A stretch of 11,242 nt of DNA from Pseudomonadota bacterium (GTDB lineage Bacteria; Pseudomonadota; Gammaproteobacteria; Burkholderiales; Burkholderiaceae_C), in contig JAEWPH010000183.1 in assembly GCA_023460715.1 (NCBI GenBank), positions 1-11,242 on the forward strand. Direction: 5' to 3'. Numbering within the stretch: the stretch's first letter is position 1; each line of letters begins with the position of its first letter. The notes under the pieces are model-generated. The model was not told the origin of the DNA, made no database searches, and worked only from the letters and a program-made list of their open reading frames with translations. Positions 5,622-11,242 of this stretch are shown here, piece by piece. The position numbers and the translations under genes are program-made.

Positions 5622-7541
5622 ATGTCCGAACCCATCGACTGGATGCCTGACGGCACGCCCTACAGCCCGCGCTTTCAGGACCGCTACCACAGCGAAAACG
5701 GCGGCCTGCAACAGGCGCAAGACACTTTTCTGCAAGGCTGCGGCCTGCCTGCGGCCTGGGCCGGTCAATCGCAGTGGCGCATTCTGGAGACCGGATTCGG
5801 CTTCGGGCTCAACTTCCTGGTGACCTGGGACGCGTGGCGGCACGACCCGCAGCGCCCCCAGATCCTGCATTTCATGTCCTGCGAAGCCTGGCCCGTGAGC
5901 CCGGCCGATCTGCTGCGTGCGGCGCATGCCCACCCGCATCTGCTGGCGCTGGCGCAGCAACTCCACGACCAGTTCTGGGGCTTGCTGCCCGGCGTGCACC
6001 GCCTGTCGTTCGAGGAGGGCCGCGTGCTGCTCACGCTGTATGTGGGCGATGCCCAGGCCATGCTGCGCCAGCAGGCGCCCACGGCCGACTCCATCTACCT
6101 CGATGGGTTCAGCCCCCAGCGCAATCCCGAGATCTGGGAGCCGCAGACGCTCAAGGCCGTCGCGCGCTGCTGCCGGCGGGGCACGCGCCTGGCCACCTGG
6201 ACCATCGCCCGCGCCGTGCGGGATGCCCTCGCGCAGTGCGGCTTCGAGGTGCGCAAAGTGGCCGGGGTGCCCCCCAAGCGCGACAACCTGCAAGCCACCT
6301 TCGACCCGCGCTGGGAGCCCCGCACCGCACGCGACGTGGCCCCCACGGTCGCTGTCGCCGCGCCGGGGCAGGCCCTGGTGATCGGCGCCGGGCTGGCCGG
6401 GGCCGCCGCGGCCGCCAGCCTGGCACGCCGCGGCTGGCAGGTGCAGGTGCTGGACCAAGGGGATGCGCCTGCGGCCGGCGCCTCGGGCCTGCCGGCCGGA
6501 CTGTTCGCACCGCATGTCTCGCGCGACGACAGCGTGCTGTCGAGGCTGTCACGCAACGGTGTGCGCACCACCCTGCAGGCCCTGGCGGCCCTGCATTCCG
6601 GGGAGGACTGGAGCCCGTGCGGCGTGCTGGAACACCGCGTGGACGGCGACCCCGGCCTGCCGCCCGAATGGCCCGGCGGCCCCGGGAACGACTGGAGCCG
6701 CAGCGCAGACGCCGACACCCTGCAGCGCGCCGGCCTGCCGGCCGACACGGCGGCCTGCTGGCACGTGCGCGCTGGCTGGGTGCGCCCGGCACGGCTGGTG
6801 CAGTCGCTTTTGGCGCAGGCCCGCATCACCTGGCACCCCGGCGCCCGGGTGGCCACGCTGCGTCGCGCCACGGATGCCGCGGGCGCCCCCCTGTGGCAGG
6901 CGCTCGATGCCCAGGGCACCGTGCTGGCCAGTGCCTCGCACGCCATCGTGGCCGCCGGCCCGGGCAGCATGCCTCTGCTGGACGACCGCTGGACGGTGCG
7001 CCCTCTGCGCGGCCAGTTGTCCTGGGGCCTGCAGCCGCCGGACACCACGGGCTGGCCGCCCTTCCCCGTCAATGGCAGCGGCAGCCTGGTACCGCACATC
7101 CCCGTGCCGGGCGGCCACGCCTGGCACGCCGGCTCCACCTTCGAGCGGGGCCAGAGCCGGCTGCCGCTGCTGCCCGAAGAAGTCCGCGCCTCGCACGGGG
7201 ACAACCTGGCCAAGCTGCACAAGCTGCTGCCCGCCATGGCCGAGCAACTGGCGCCCACTTTCCACCGGGCTATCGAGGGCATCGGCGGCGCCGACGAACC
7301 CGCCGTGCGCGACTGGGCCGCCGTACGCTGCGCTTCCAGCGACCGGCTGCCGATCGCCGGCCCGGTGGACGCCCTCGCCCTGCCCGGCCTCTGGGTCTCC
7401 ACGGCCATGGGGGCGCGCGGGCTTACGCTGGCGCTGCTGTGCGGCGAGCTGCTGGCGGCCCGCCTGCACGACGAGCCCCTGCCGCTGGACGCCCGGCTGG
7501 CGCGCGCCCTGGGCACCGAACGTTTCGCTGCACCGGCTTGA
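5622..7541 (+). CDS. mnmC: Bifunctional tRNA mnm5s2U34 biosynthesis enzyme MnmC
   Basis: MnmC completes modification of wobble uridine 34 in certain tRNAs: its FAD domain removes the carboxymethyl group from cmnm5(s2)U, and its methyltransferase domain then methylates nm5(s2)U using SAM. The 639 residues (E. coli MnmC 668) show both halves. The N-terminal MnmD part has WMPDGTPYSPRFQDRYHSEN, the SAM loop ETGFGFGLNFL at 56-66 and LDGFSPQRNPEIW from 160. The C-terminal MnmC1 part begins with the FAD dinucleotide fold VIGAGLAGAAAAASLARRGW, with GAGLAG at 255-260, and ends with WVSTAMGARGLTLALLCGEL. The start fits the family; no clear Shine-Dalgarno precedes it. It stands alone, after a hairpin repeat and before the cysI control region, and has no evident link with sulfur assimilation beyond acting on thiolated tRNAs. 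Confidence 0.97.
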   Translation: MSEPIDWMPDGTPYSPRFQDRYHSENGGLQQAQDTFLQGCGLPAAWAGQSQWRILETGFGFGLNFLVTWDAWRHDPQRPQILHFMSCEAWPVSPADLLRAAHAHPHLLALAQQLHDQFWGLLPGVHRLSFEEGRVLLTLYVGDAQAMLRQQAPTADSIYLDGFSPQRNPEIWEPQTLKAVARCCRRGTRLATWTIARAVRDALAQCGFEVRKVAGVPPKRDNLQATFDPRWEPRTARDVAPTVAVAAPGQALVIGAGLAGAAAAASLARRGWQVQVLDQGDAPAAGASGLPAGLFAPHVSRDDSVLSRLSRNGVRTTLQALAALHSGEDWSPCGVLEHRVDGDPGLPPEWPGGPGNDWSRSADADTLQRAGLPADTAACWHVRAGWVRPARLVQSLLAQARITWHPGARVATLRRATDAAGAPLWQALDAQGTVLASASHAIVAAGPGSMPLLDDRWTVRPLRGQLSWGLQPPDTTGWPPFPVNGSGSLVPHIPVPGGHAWHAGSTFERGQSRLPLLPEEVRASHGDNLAKLHKLLPAMAEQLAPTFHRAIEGIGGADEPAVRDWAAVRCASSDRLPIAGPVDALALPGLWVSTAMGARGLTLALLCGELLAARLHDEPLPLDARLARALGTERFAAPA

Positions 7542-7546
7542 AAGGC

Positions 7547-7566
7547 GCTGGCCGCGCCCGGCCAGC
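7547..7566 (+). terminator. Hairpin just after mnmC, possible terminator
   Basis: Five bases after the mnmC stop codon, GCTGGCC (7547-7553) can pair perfectly with GGCCAGC (7560-7566) across a six-base loop. The placement suits a 3'-end structure separating mnmC from the cysI unit. No T-run follows, so termination by this hairpin alone is uncertain. Confidence 0.4.
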
Positions 7567-7646
7567 CCGGTTGCACCCGGCGCGCCTGCAGCACTGCGAC
7601 GCGGGGCCCGACATGCGCCTCCGCTCTTTCCAAGCCGGCCAGGCGA

Positions 7647-7718
7647 ATGCAAATAACTCAATTTGCATAAAGGAAGCACAAAACAATAGTTTGCTTCCAT
7701 AAGGACGCCCTCTACAGT
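7647..7718 (+). promoter_or_regulatory. cysI control region: two inverted repeats and a candidate promoter
   Basis: An AT-rich island stands out from GC-rich surroundings. Dyad 1 has eight-base perfect arms, ATGCAAAT at 7647-7654 and ATTTGCAT at 7661-7668, six bases apart. Dyad 2 has seven-base perfect arms, GGAAGCA at 7672-7678 and TGCTTCC at 7692-7698, thirteen bases apart. A candidate promoter overlaps the right arm of dyad 2: TTGCTT (7691-7696), 16 bases, then TACAGT (7713-7718), which would start transcription near 7725. Placement just upstream of and overlapping the -35 suits activation by a LysR-type regulator such as CysB, the known activator of cys genes; the identity of the binder is inference. 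Confidence 0.6.
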
Positions 7719-7946
7719 CGCACCTCATGCGATCCATTGCGTCCGACGTCGCTTCCGACTTTTCCGACACCTGCCTCCGGCAGGTGCTGCGCGCCGCCCG
7801 CGCCGTGCAGGGCCGCTCCGCGCACGAGAGCGGCCGTTCTGGTCCAATCCGCGCTGGCTTCTGCGCGCCCCGGCGCGCGGCCACCGGCCTGCCACCCCAC
7901 GCTTTTTGAGACGACCGCGCGTCACCCGACAACGCCCCGCCCCACC
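7719..7946 (+). other. Structured 5' leader of cysI with three perfect hairpins
   Basis: About 220 bases separate the candidate promoter from the cysI ATG. Three perfect stems lie within 111 bases: CACCTGCC/GGCAGGTG (7768-7775 with 7779-7786), GGCCGCTC/GAGCGGCC (7811-7818 with 7828-7835) and GCGCGCC/GGCGCGC (7863-7869 with 7872-7878). A T5 run is at 7903-7907. A 60-codon frame (7727-7909) spans all three; it has no ribosome binding site and no recognisable family, so I do not call it as a gene. No known riboswitch class is recognised. Together with 7542-7718 this makes a 405-bp stretch without a supported gene. Confidence 0.4.
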
Positions 7947-9797
7947 ATGTACCAATACACCGAGTTCGACAAACAGTTCATCCGCCTGCGGGCGGACCAG
8001 TACCGCGACCAGCTGGAACGCTACTACGCCGGCAAGATCTCCGGCGACGAGTTCAAGCCCCTGCGCCTGCAGAATGGCTGGTATGTGCAGCGCTACGCGC
8101 CCATGCTGCGCGTCGCCGTGCCCTACGGCGAGCTGTCGAGCACGCAGCTGCGCGTGCTGGCCAAGGTGGCCCGCGAATACGACCAGCCCGACGCGGCCCT
8201 GCTGGCCGAAGCCCAGGCCACGCAGGAGAAGCTGGGCGACATCCCGCTGGCCGACGGCCGCCGCATCAACACGCACCTGAAGTACGGCTACGGCCACTTC
8301 ACCACGCGCACCAACGTGCAGTACAACTGGATCCCGCTCGACAAGAGCGCCGACGTGATGGACCTGCTGGCCAGCGTGCAGCTGCACGGCATCCAGACCA
8401 GCGGCAACTGCATCCGCAACATCACCAGCGATGCGCTCGCCGGCATCGCCGCCGACGAGATCGCCGACCCGCGTCCCTTCGCCGAGATCCTGCGCCAGTG
8501 GAGCACGCTGCACCCCGAGTTCGCCTTCCTGCCGCGCAAGTTCAAGGTGTCGCTCAACGGCGCGCGCGAAGACCGCGCCGCCCTGGGCTGGTACGACGTG
8601 GGCCTGCAGCTGGTGAAGAACGATGCGGGCGAACTGGGCTTTCAGGTGCGCGTGGGCGGCGGCATGGGCCGCACCCCGGTCATCAGCCCCGTGCTGCGCG
8701 AGTTCCTGCCGTGGAACCAGGTCATGAACTACCTGGAAGCCGTGATCCGCGTCTACAACCGCTACGGCCGCCGCGACAACCTGTGGAAGGCGCGCATCAA
8801 GATCCTCGTGAAGTCCGAAGGCCAGACCTACGTGGACCAGGTGAACGAGGAGTTCCGCCAGATCGTCGAGGTGGAAGGCGGCCCGCACACCATCACGCAG
8901 GCCGAATACGACCGCGTGGCGGCCAACTTCCAGGAGCCCGCGCTCGACCTGTCGCCGGCCGATGCCGAGGCCGAGACGCTCGCCCTGCTGCGCGCGGCCT
9001 CGGAGGAAGACCGGAATTTCGGCCGATGGCTGACCCGCAACGTGCTGCCGCACCGCCTGCCGCAATTGCGCGCCGTGGTGCTGTCGTTCAAGCGCCTGGG
9101 CTACGCGCCGGGCGACGCCACGGCCGAGCAGATGGAAGCCGCCGCCGACCTGGCCGACCGCTTCTCCGCCAGCGAGCTGCGTGTGACGCACGAGCAGAAC
9201 CTGGTGCTGCCCTGGGTGCGCCGCGACCAGTTGCCCGCACTGTACAAGGCCGCCAAGGCGCTGGGCCTGGCCCAGCCCAACATCGGCCTGCTGACCGACA
9301 TGATCGCCTGCCCCGGCGGCGACTTCTGCTCGCTGGCCAACGCCCGTTCTCTCCCCATCGCCGAGGCCATCACCGAGCGCTACCAGGACCTGGACGAGCT
9401 GTGGGACCTGGGCGAGATCGACCTGCACATCAGCGGCTGCATCAATAGCTGCGGCCACCACCACAGCGGCCACATCGGCATCCTGGGCGTCGACAAGGAC
9501 GGCAAGGAGTGGTACCAGATCACGCTGGGCGGCGCCGACGGCACCGACCTGTCGGGCCCCGCCCAGCCGGGCAAGATCATCGGCCCGTCGTTCAGCGCGG
9601 CCGAAGTGCCCGGCGTGATCGAGGCGCTGCTCGCCACCTACCGCGACCAGCGCCAGCTGCTGCCCGCCGACGCGGCACGTGCCGCGCAGGGGCAGAAATA
9701 CGAACACTTCATCGACACCGTGCGCCGCGTGGGCATCGAGCCCTTCAAGGCCGCCGGCAACGCCGCGCGCCACCCTGCCGCCGAAGCCACCGCCTGA
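7947..9797 (+). CDS. cysI: Assimilatory sulfite reductase hemoprotein CysI (nitrite/sulfite reductase family)
   Basis: CysI reduces sulfite to sulfide with six electrons, using siroheme coupled to a 4Fe-4S cluster in the cytoplasm. The 616 residues show the cluster and siroheme cysteines in the expected pattern: Cys455 and Cys461 in CPGGDFC, and Cys498 and Cys502 in SGCINSCGHHHSGHIG. The first half contains HLKYGYGHFTTRTNVQYNW and the siroheme-binding TSGNCIRNIT stretch; the second carries the C-terminal half-domain typical of the family. The start MYQYTEFDKQF fits the family; an in-frame TTG extension upstream would add 70 arginine/proline/alanine-rich residues inside the hairpin leader. No Shine-Dalgarno is visible. 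The flavoprotein partner CysJ is not encoded here, so the electron donor is unknown and may be ferredoxin or another protein. It is first in a run with DUF934 and cysD and would use sulfite from both sulfate and sulfonates. Confidence 0.95.
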   Translation: MYQYTEFDKQFIRLRADQYRDQLERYYAGKISGDEFKPLRLQNGWYVQRYAPMLRVAVPYGELSSTQLRVLAKVAREYDQPDAALLAEAQATQEKLGDIPLADGRRINTHLKYGYGHFTTRTNVQYNWIPLDKSADVMDLLASVQLHGIQTSGNCIRNITSDALAGIAADEIADPRPFAEILRQWSTLHPEFAFLPRKFKVSLNGAREDRAALGWYDVGLQLVKNDAGELGFQVRVGGGMGRTPVISPVLREFLPWNQVMNYLEAVIRVYNRYGRRDNLWKARIKILVKSEGQTYVDQVNEEFRQIVEVEGGPHTITQAEYDRVAANFQEPALDLSPADAEAETLALLRAASEEDRNFGRWLTRNVLPHRLPQLRAVVLSFKRLGYAPGDATAEQMEAAADLADRFSASELRVTHEQNLVLPWVRRDQLPALYKAAKALGLAQPNIGLLTDMIACPGGDFCSLANARSLPIAEAITERYQDLDELWDLGEIDLHISGCINSCGHHHSGHIGILGVDKDGKEWYQITLGGADGTDLSGPAQPGKIIGPSFSAAEVPGVIEALLATYRDQRQLLPADAARAAQGQKYEHFIDTVRRVGIEPFKAAGNAARHPAAEATA

Positions 9798-9817
9798 ACC
9801 CACGCCACTGAAATACT

Positions 9818-10198
9818 ATGAAAATAATAGCTGCCAGCGCCCATTCGACGGGCGCAGAGGGCCAAAACGTTCTGGAATTGGCCAACGATGCCGATCCGCT
9901 GGTGCAAGACCTCACCGGCGTCACGCGCATCGACCTGCACTTTCCCAAGTTCACCGATGGCCGTGCGTACAGCCAGGCGCGCCTGCTGCGCCAGCGCCTG
10001 AAGTTCACCGGCGAGATCCGCGCCACGGGCGACGTGCTCATCGACCAGCTGGTGCAGATGGCCCGCTGCGGCTTCGACGTGGCCGTGCTGCGCGAAGGCG
10101 TGGACGCGGCTGACGCACAACGCCAATTCGATCGCTTCCACGCGTTCTACCAGGGCGATGTGGCACACCCGCTGCCCCACTTCAGAGACGCCGCCTGA
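9818..10198 (+). CDS. DUF934 protein, unknown function, coupled to sulfite reductase
   Basis: This 126-residue protein belongs to DUF934, a family that I know almost only from the position next to cysI in proteobacteria; its function is not established. Conserved blocks are FPKFTDGRAYSQARLL at 42-57 and GEIRATGDVLIDQL at 65-78, then MARCGFDVAVLRE and a C-terminal FHAFYQGD. It is soluble, without signal peptide or membrane helix, and has one cysteine (Cys84), so it is not an obvious iron-sulfur protein. It starts 20 bases after cysI with no visible Shine-Dalgarno, and its first 15 or so codons overlap a hairpin repeat; no other ATG occurs before residue 81, so this start is the best choice. 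A role as accessory or electron-transfer partner of CysI, in the absence of CysJ, is a hypothesis. Confidence 0.93.
   Translation: MKIIAASAHSTGAEGQNVLELANDADPLVQDLTGVTRIDLHFPKFTDGRAYSQARLLRQRLKFTGEIRATGDVLIDQLVQMARCGFDVAVLREGVDAADAQRQFDRFHAFYQGDVAHPLPHFRDAA
9823..9863 (+). repeat. Hairpin repeat (copy 2) inside the 5' end of the DUF934 gene
   Basis: The unit begins AATAATAGCT and ends GAGGGCC. Arms GCGCCC (9837-9842) and GGGCGC (9850-9855) pair across seven bases. It shares with copy 1 (3904-3943) the opening AAT-R-ATAGCT, a four-base spacer, and two GCGC blocks exactly eleven bases apart; the bases between differ but pair in each copy. It encodes roughly residues 2-16 of the DUF934 protein, and the hairpin starts 17 bases after the ATG. 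Confidence 0.65.
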
Positions 10199-10235
10199 GC
10201 CAGAACGCCCCCGAGATCACCAAGAGACCGCCCGC

Positions 10236-11168
10236 ATGAACGCCCGCACCGAACCCCATGTGCTGAGCCAGCTCAGCAACCGCCACCTGGACGCACTGGA
10301 AGAAGAAACCATCTTCATCCTGCGCGAAGTGGCCGCCGCCTTTGAGCGGCCGGCCCTGCTGTTCTCGGGCGGCAAGGACTCGCTGGTGATGCTCAAGTGC
10401 GCCGAGAAAGCCTTCGGCGTGGGCCGCATTCCCTACCCGCTGCTGATGATCGACACCGGCCACAACTTCCCCGAGGTGACGGACTTCCGTGACTTCCGCG
10501 CGAAGGAGCTGGGCGCCGATCTCATCGTGCGCAACGTCGAGGATTCGATGGCCCGCGGCACCGTGCGCCTGGCGCACCCCGGCGAATCGCGCAACGTCCA
10601 CCAGTCGGTCACGCTGCTGGAAGCCATCGAGGAGTTCCGCTTCGACGCCCTCATCGGCGGCGCCCGCCGCGACGAGGAAAAGGCCCGCGCCAAGGAGCGC
10701 ATCTTTTCGCACCGCGACAGCTTCGGCCAATGGCAGCCCAAGGCCCAGCGGCCCGAGCTGTGGACGCTGTTCAACACGCGCCTGGCGCCCGGCGAGCACT
10801 TCCGCGTGTTCCCCATCAGCAACTGGACCGAGTTGGACGTGTGGCAGTACATCGAGCGCGAGCAGATCGGCCTGCCCTCGCTGTACTACACGCACAAGCG
10901 CCAGGTGGTCGAGCGCAAGGGTCTGCTGATGCCGGTGACCGAGCTCACGCCGCCACGCGAGGGCGAAGTGATCGAGACGCGCGACGTGCGCTTTCGCACC
11001 GTGGGCGACATCACCTGCACGGCCCCGGTGGAAAGCACGGCGGCCACGGCGGCCGACATCGTGATCGAGACCCTGGCTGCCGACGTGAGCGAGCGCGGCG
11101 CCACGCGCATGGACGACAAGACGTCAGATGCCTCGATGGAAAAGCGCAAGAAAGACGGGTACTTCTGA
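10236..11168 (+). CDS. cysD: Sulfate adenylyltransferase subunit 2 CysD
   Basis: CysD with the GTPase CysN forms ATP sulfurylase, which makes adenosine 5'-phosphosulfate (APS) from ATP and sulfate. The 310 residues (E. coli CysD 302) carry the PP-loop SGGKDS at 44-49, MIDTGHNFPEVTDFRDFRAK from 71, GGARRDEEKARAKERIFSHR, FPISNWTELDVWQYIEREQI, and FRTVGDITCTAPVESTA near the end, closing with MEKRKKDGYF. The ATG at 10236 begins MNARTEPHVLSQLSNRHLDA, a typical CysD start; an upstream in-frame ATG inside the DUF934 gene would add 26 unrelated residues. A weak AAGAGA lies ten bases before. It follows DUF934 by 37 bases with no cysH between. CysN is expected just downstream but would lie outside the window, after a GC-rich repeat. 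Confidence 0.97.
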   Translation: MNARTEPHVLSQLSNRHLDALEEETIFILREVAAAFERPALLFSGGKDSLVMLKCAEKAFGVGRIPYPLLMIDTGHNFPEVTDFRDFRAKELGADLIVRNVEDSMARGTVRLAHPGESRNVHQSVTLLEAIEEFRFDALIGGARRDEEKARAKERIFSHRDSFGQWQPKAQRPELWTLFNTRLAPGEHFRVFPISNWTELDVWQYIEREQIGLPSLYYTHKRQVVERKGLLMPVTELTPPREGEVIETRDVRFRTVGDITCTAPVESTAATAADIVIETLAADVSERGATRMDDKTSDASMEKRKKDGYF

Positions 11169-11171
11169 TGT

Positions 11172-11209
11172 GCATCCCCCTGTGGCGCTGCGCGCCTTCC
11201 CCCTTCTCT
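11172..11209 (+). repeat. GC-rich repeat (copy B) after cysD
   Basis: Thirty-eight bases match 5393-5430 with a single A-to-T difference, starting GCATCCCCCTGTGGCGCTGC and ending in CCCCCTTCTCT. The small GGCGC/GCGCC hairpin is conserved. After 11209 the sequence departs from copy A, and the partner of the long stem is not seen before the window ends. It begins three bases after the cysD stop, as copy A begins five bases after the yggX stop, so the element seems to sit at 3' ends of genes. Confidence 0.8.
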
Positions 11210-11242
11210 CGCCGCGGGGCGCCCCCCGGGGGGGGGGGGCCC
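11210..11242 (+). other. Low-complexity G/C tail with a 13-G run
   Basis: The last 33 bases are almost pure G and C, including the palindrome GGGGCGCCCC, a C6 run and a run of 13 G at 11228-11240. Such a run is prone to length errors in sequencing and assembly. No coding potential can be argued from it. Confidence 0.6.

Noticed and set aside
5774..7702. A 642-codon frame within mnmC on the same strand, plus long frames opposite mnmC and cysI
   Set aside because: Arginine/alanine/proline-rich off-frame translations of clearly recognisable genes.
7727..7909. The 60-codon frame in the cysI leader as an annotated gene
   Set aside because: No ribosome binding site, no family resemblance and composition typical of GC-rich spacer; kept only as a finding.
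7737..7946. A TTG-started N-terminal extension of cysI by 70 residues
   Set aside because: The extension is low-complexity, lies across three hairpins and precedes the typical family start MYQYTEFDKQF at 7947.
1..11242. tRNA or rRNA genes, CRISPR arrays, insertion sequences or phage genes
   Set aside because: No cloverleaf-like segment, regularly spaced repeat array, transposase or phage-like protein was seen; the only repeats are the short hairpin units reported.

Overview
The window is GC-rich and reads like the chromosome of a betaproteobacterium of the family Comamonadaceae (Acidovorax or Delftia type). The basis is the gene order of the sulfur genes, the protein sequences, and two kinds of short intergenic repeat that I recall as common in that family; I could not verify the taxonomy by search. 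The theme is inorganic and organic sulfur assimilation, interrupted by two unrelated housekeeping genes.

Left part, minus strand, read from right to left (4971 down to 1): sbp (sulfate-binding protein), ssuE (FMN reductase), a 60-residue putative membrane protein, ssuA (sulfonate-binding protein), a 65-codon small ORF, ssuD (FMNH2-dependent alkanesulfonate monooxygenase), a VOC/glyoxalase-fold protein, and the first 27 codons of another gene, probably the permease ssuC, leaving the window. Gaps are short, no strong terminator lies inside, and several genes have good ribosome binding sites, so this looks like one sulfur-scavenging transcription unit. SsuE supplies reduced FMN to SsuD, which releases sulfite from sulfonates.

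Middle, plus strand: a 143-bp divergent intergenic region with a perfect 14-bp palindrome, then yggX (iron trafficking/oxidative protection), a GC-rich hairpin repeat that probably ends its transcript, and mnmC (bifunctional tRNA wobble-uridine modification enzyme).

Right part, plus strand: a 405-bp non-coding stretch holding two inverted repeats and a candidate promoter, followed by a leader with three perfect hairpins, then cysI (sulfite reductase hemoprotein), a DUF934 gene and cysD (sulfate adenylyltransferase subunit 2). CysD starts sulfate activation and CysI reduces sulfite to sulfide, including sulfite released by SsuD, so the two halves feed one pathway. No cysJ is present, and no cysH lies between the DUF934 gene and cysD, where I would expect it in this lineage.

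The most interesting signals are the DUF934 gene, whose start codon region overlaps a hairpin repeat also found before ssuE; the structured cysI leader; and the small or unexplained genes inside the ssu cluster. I did not find clear evidence of a wholly new multi-gene system.
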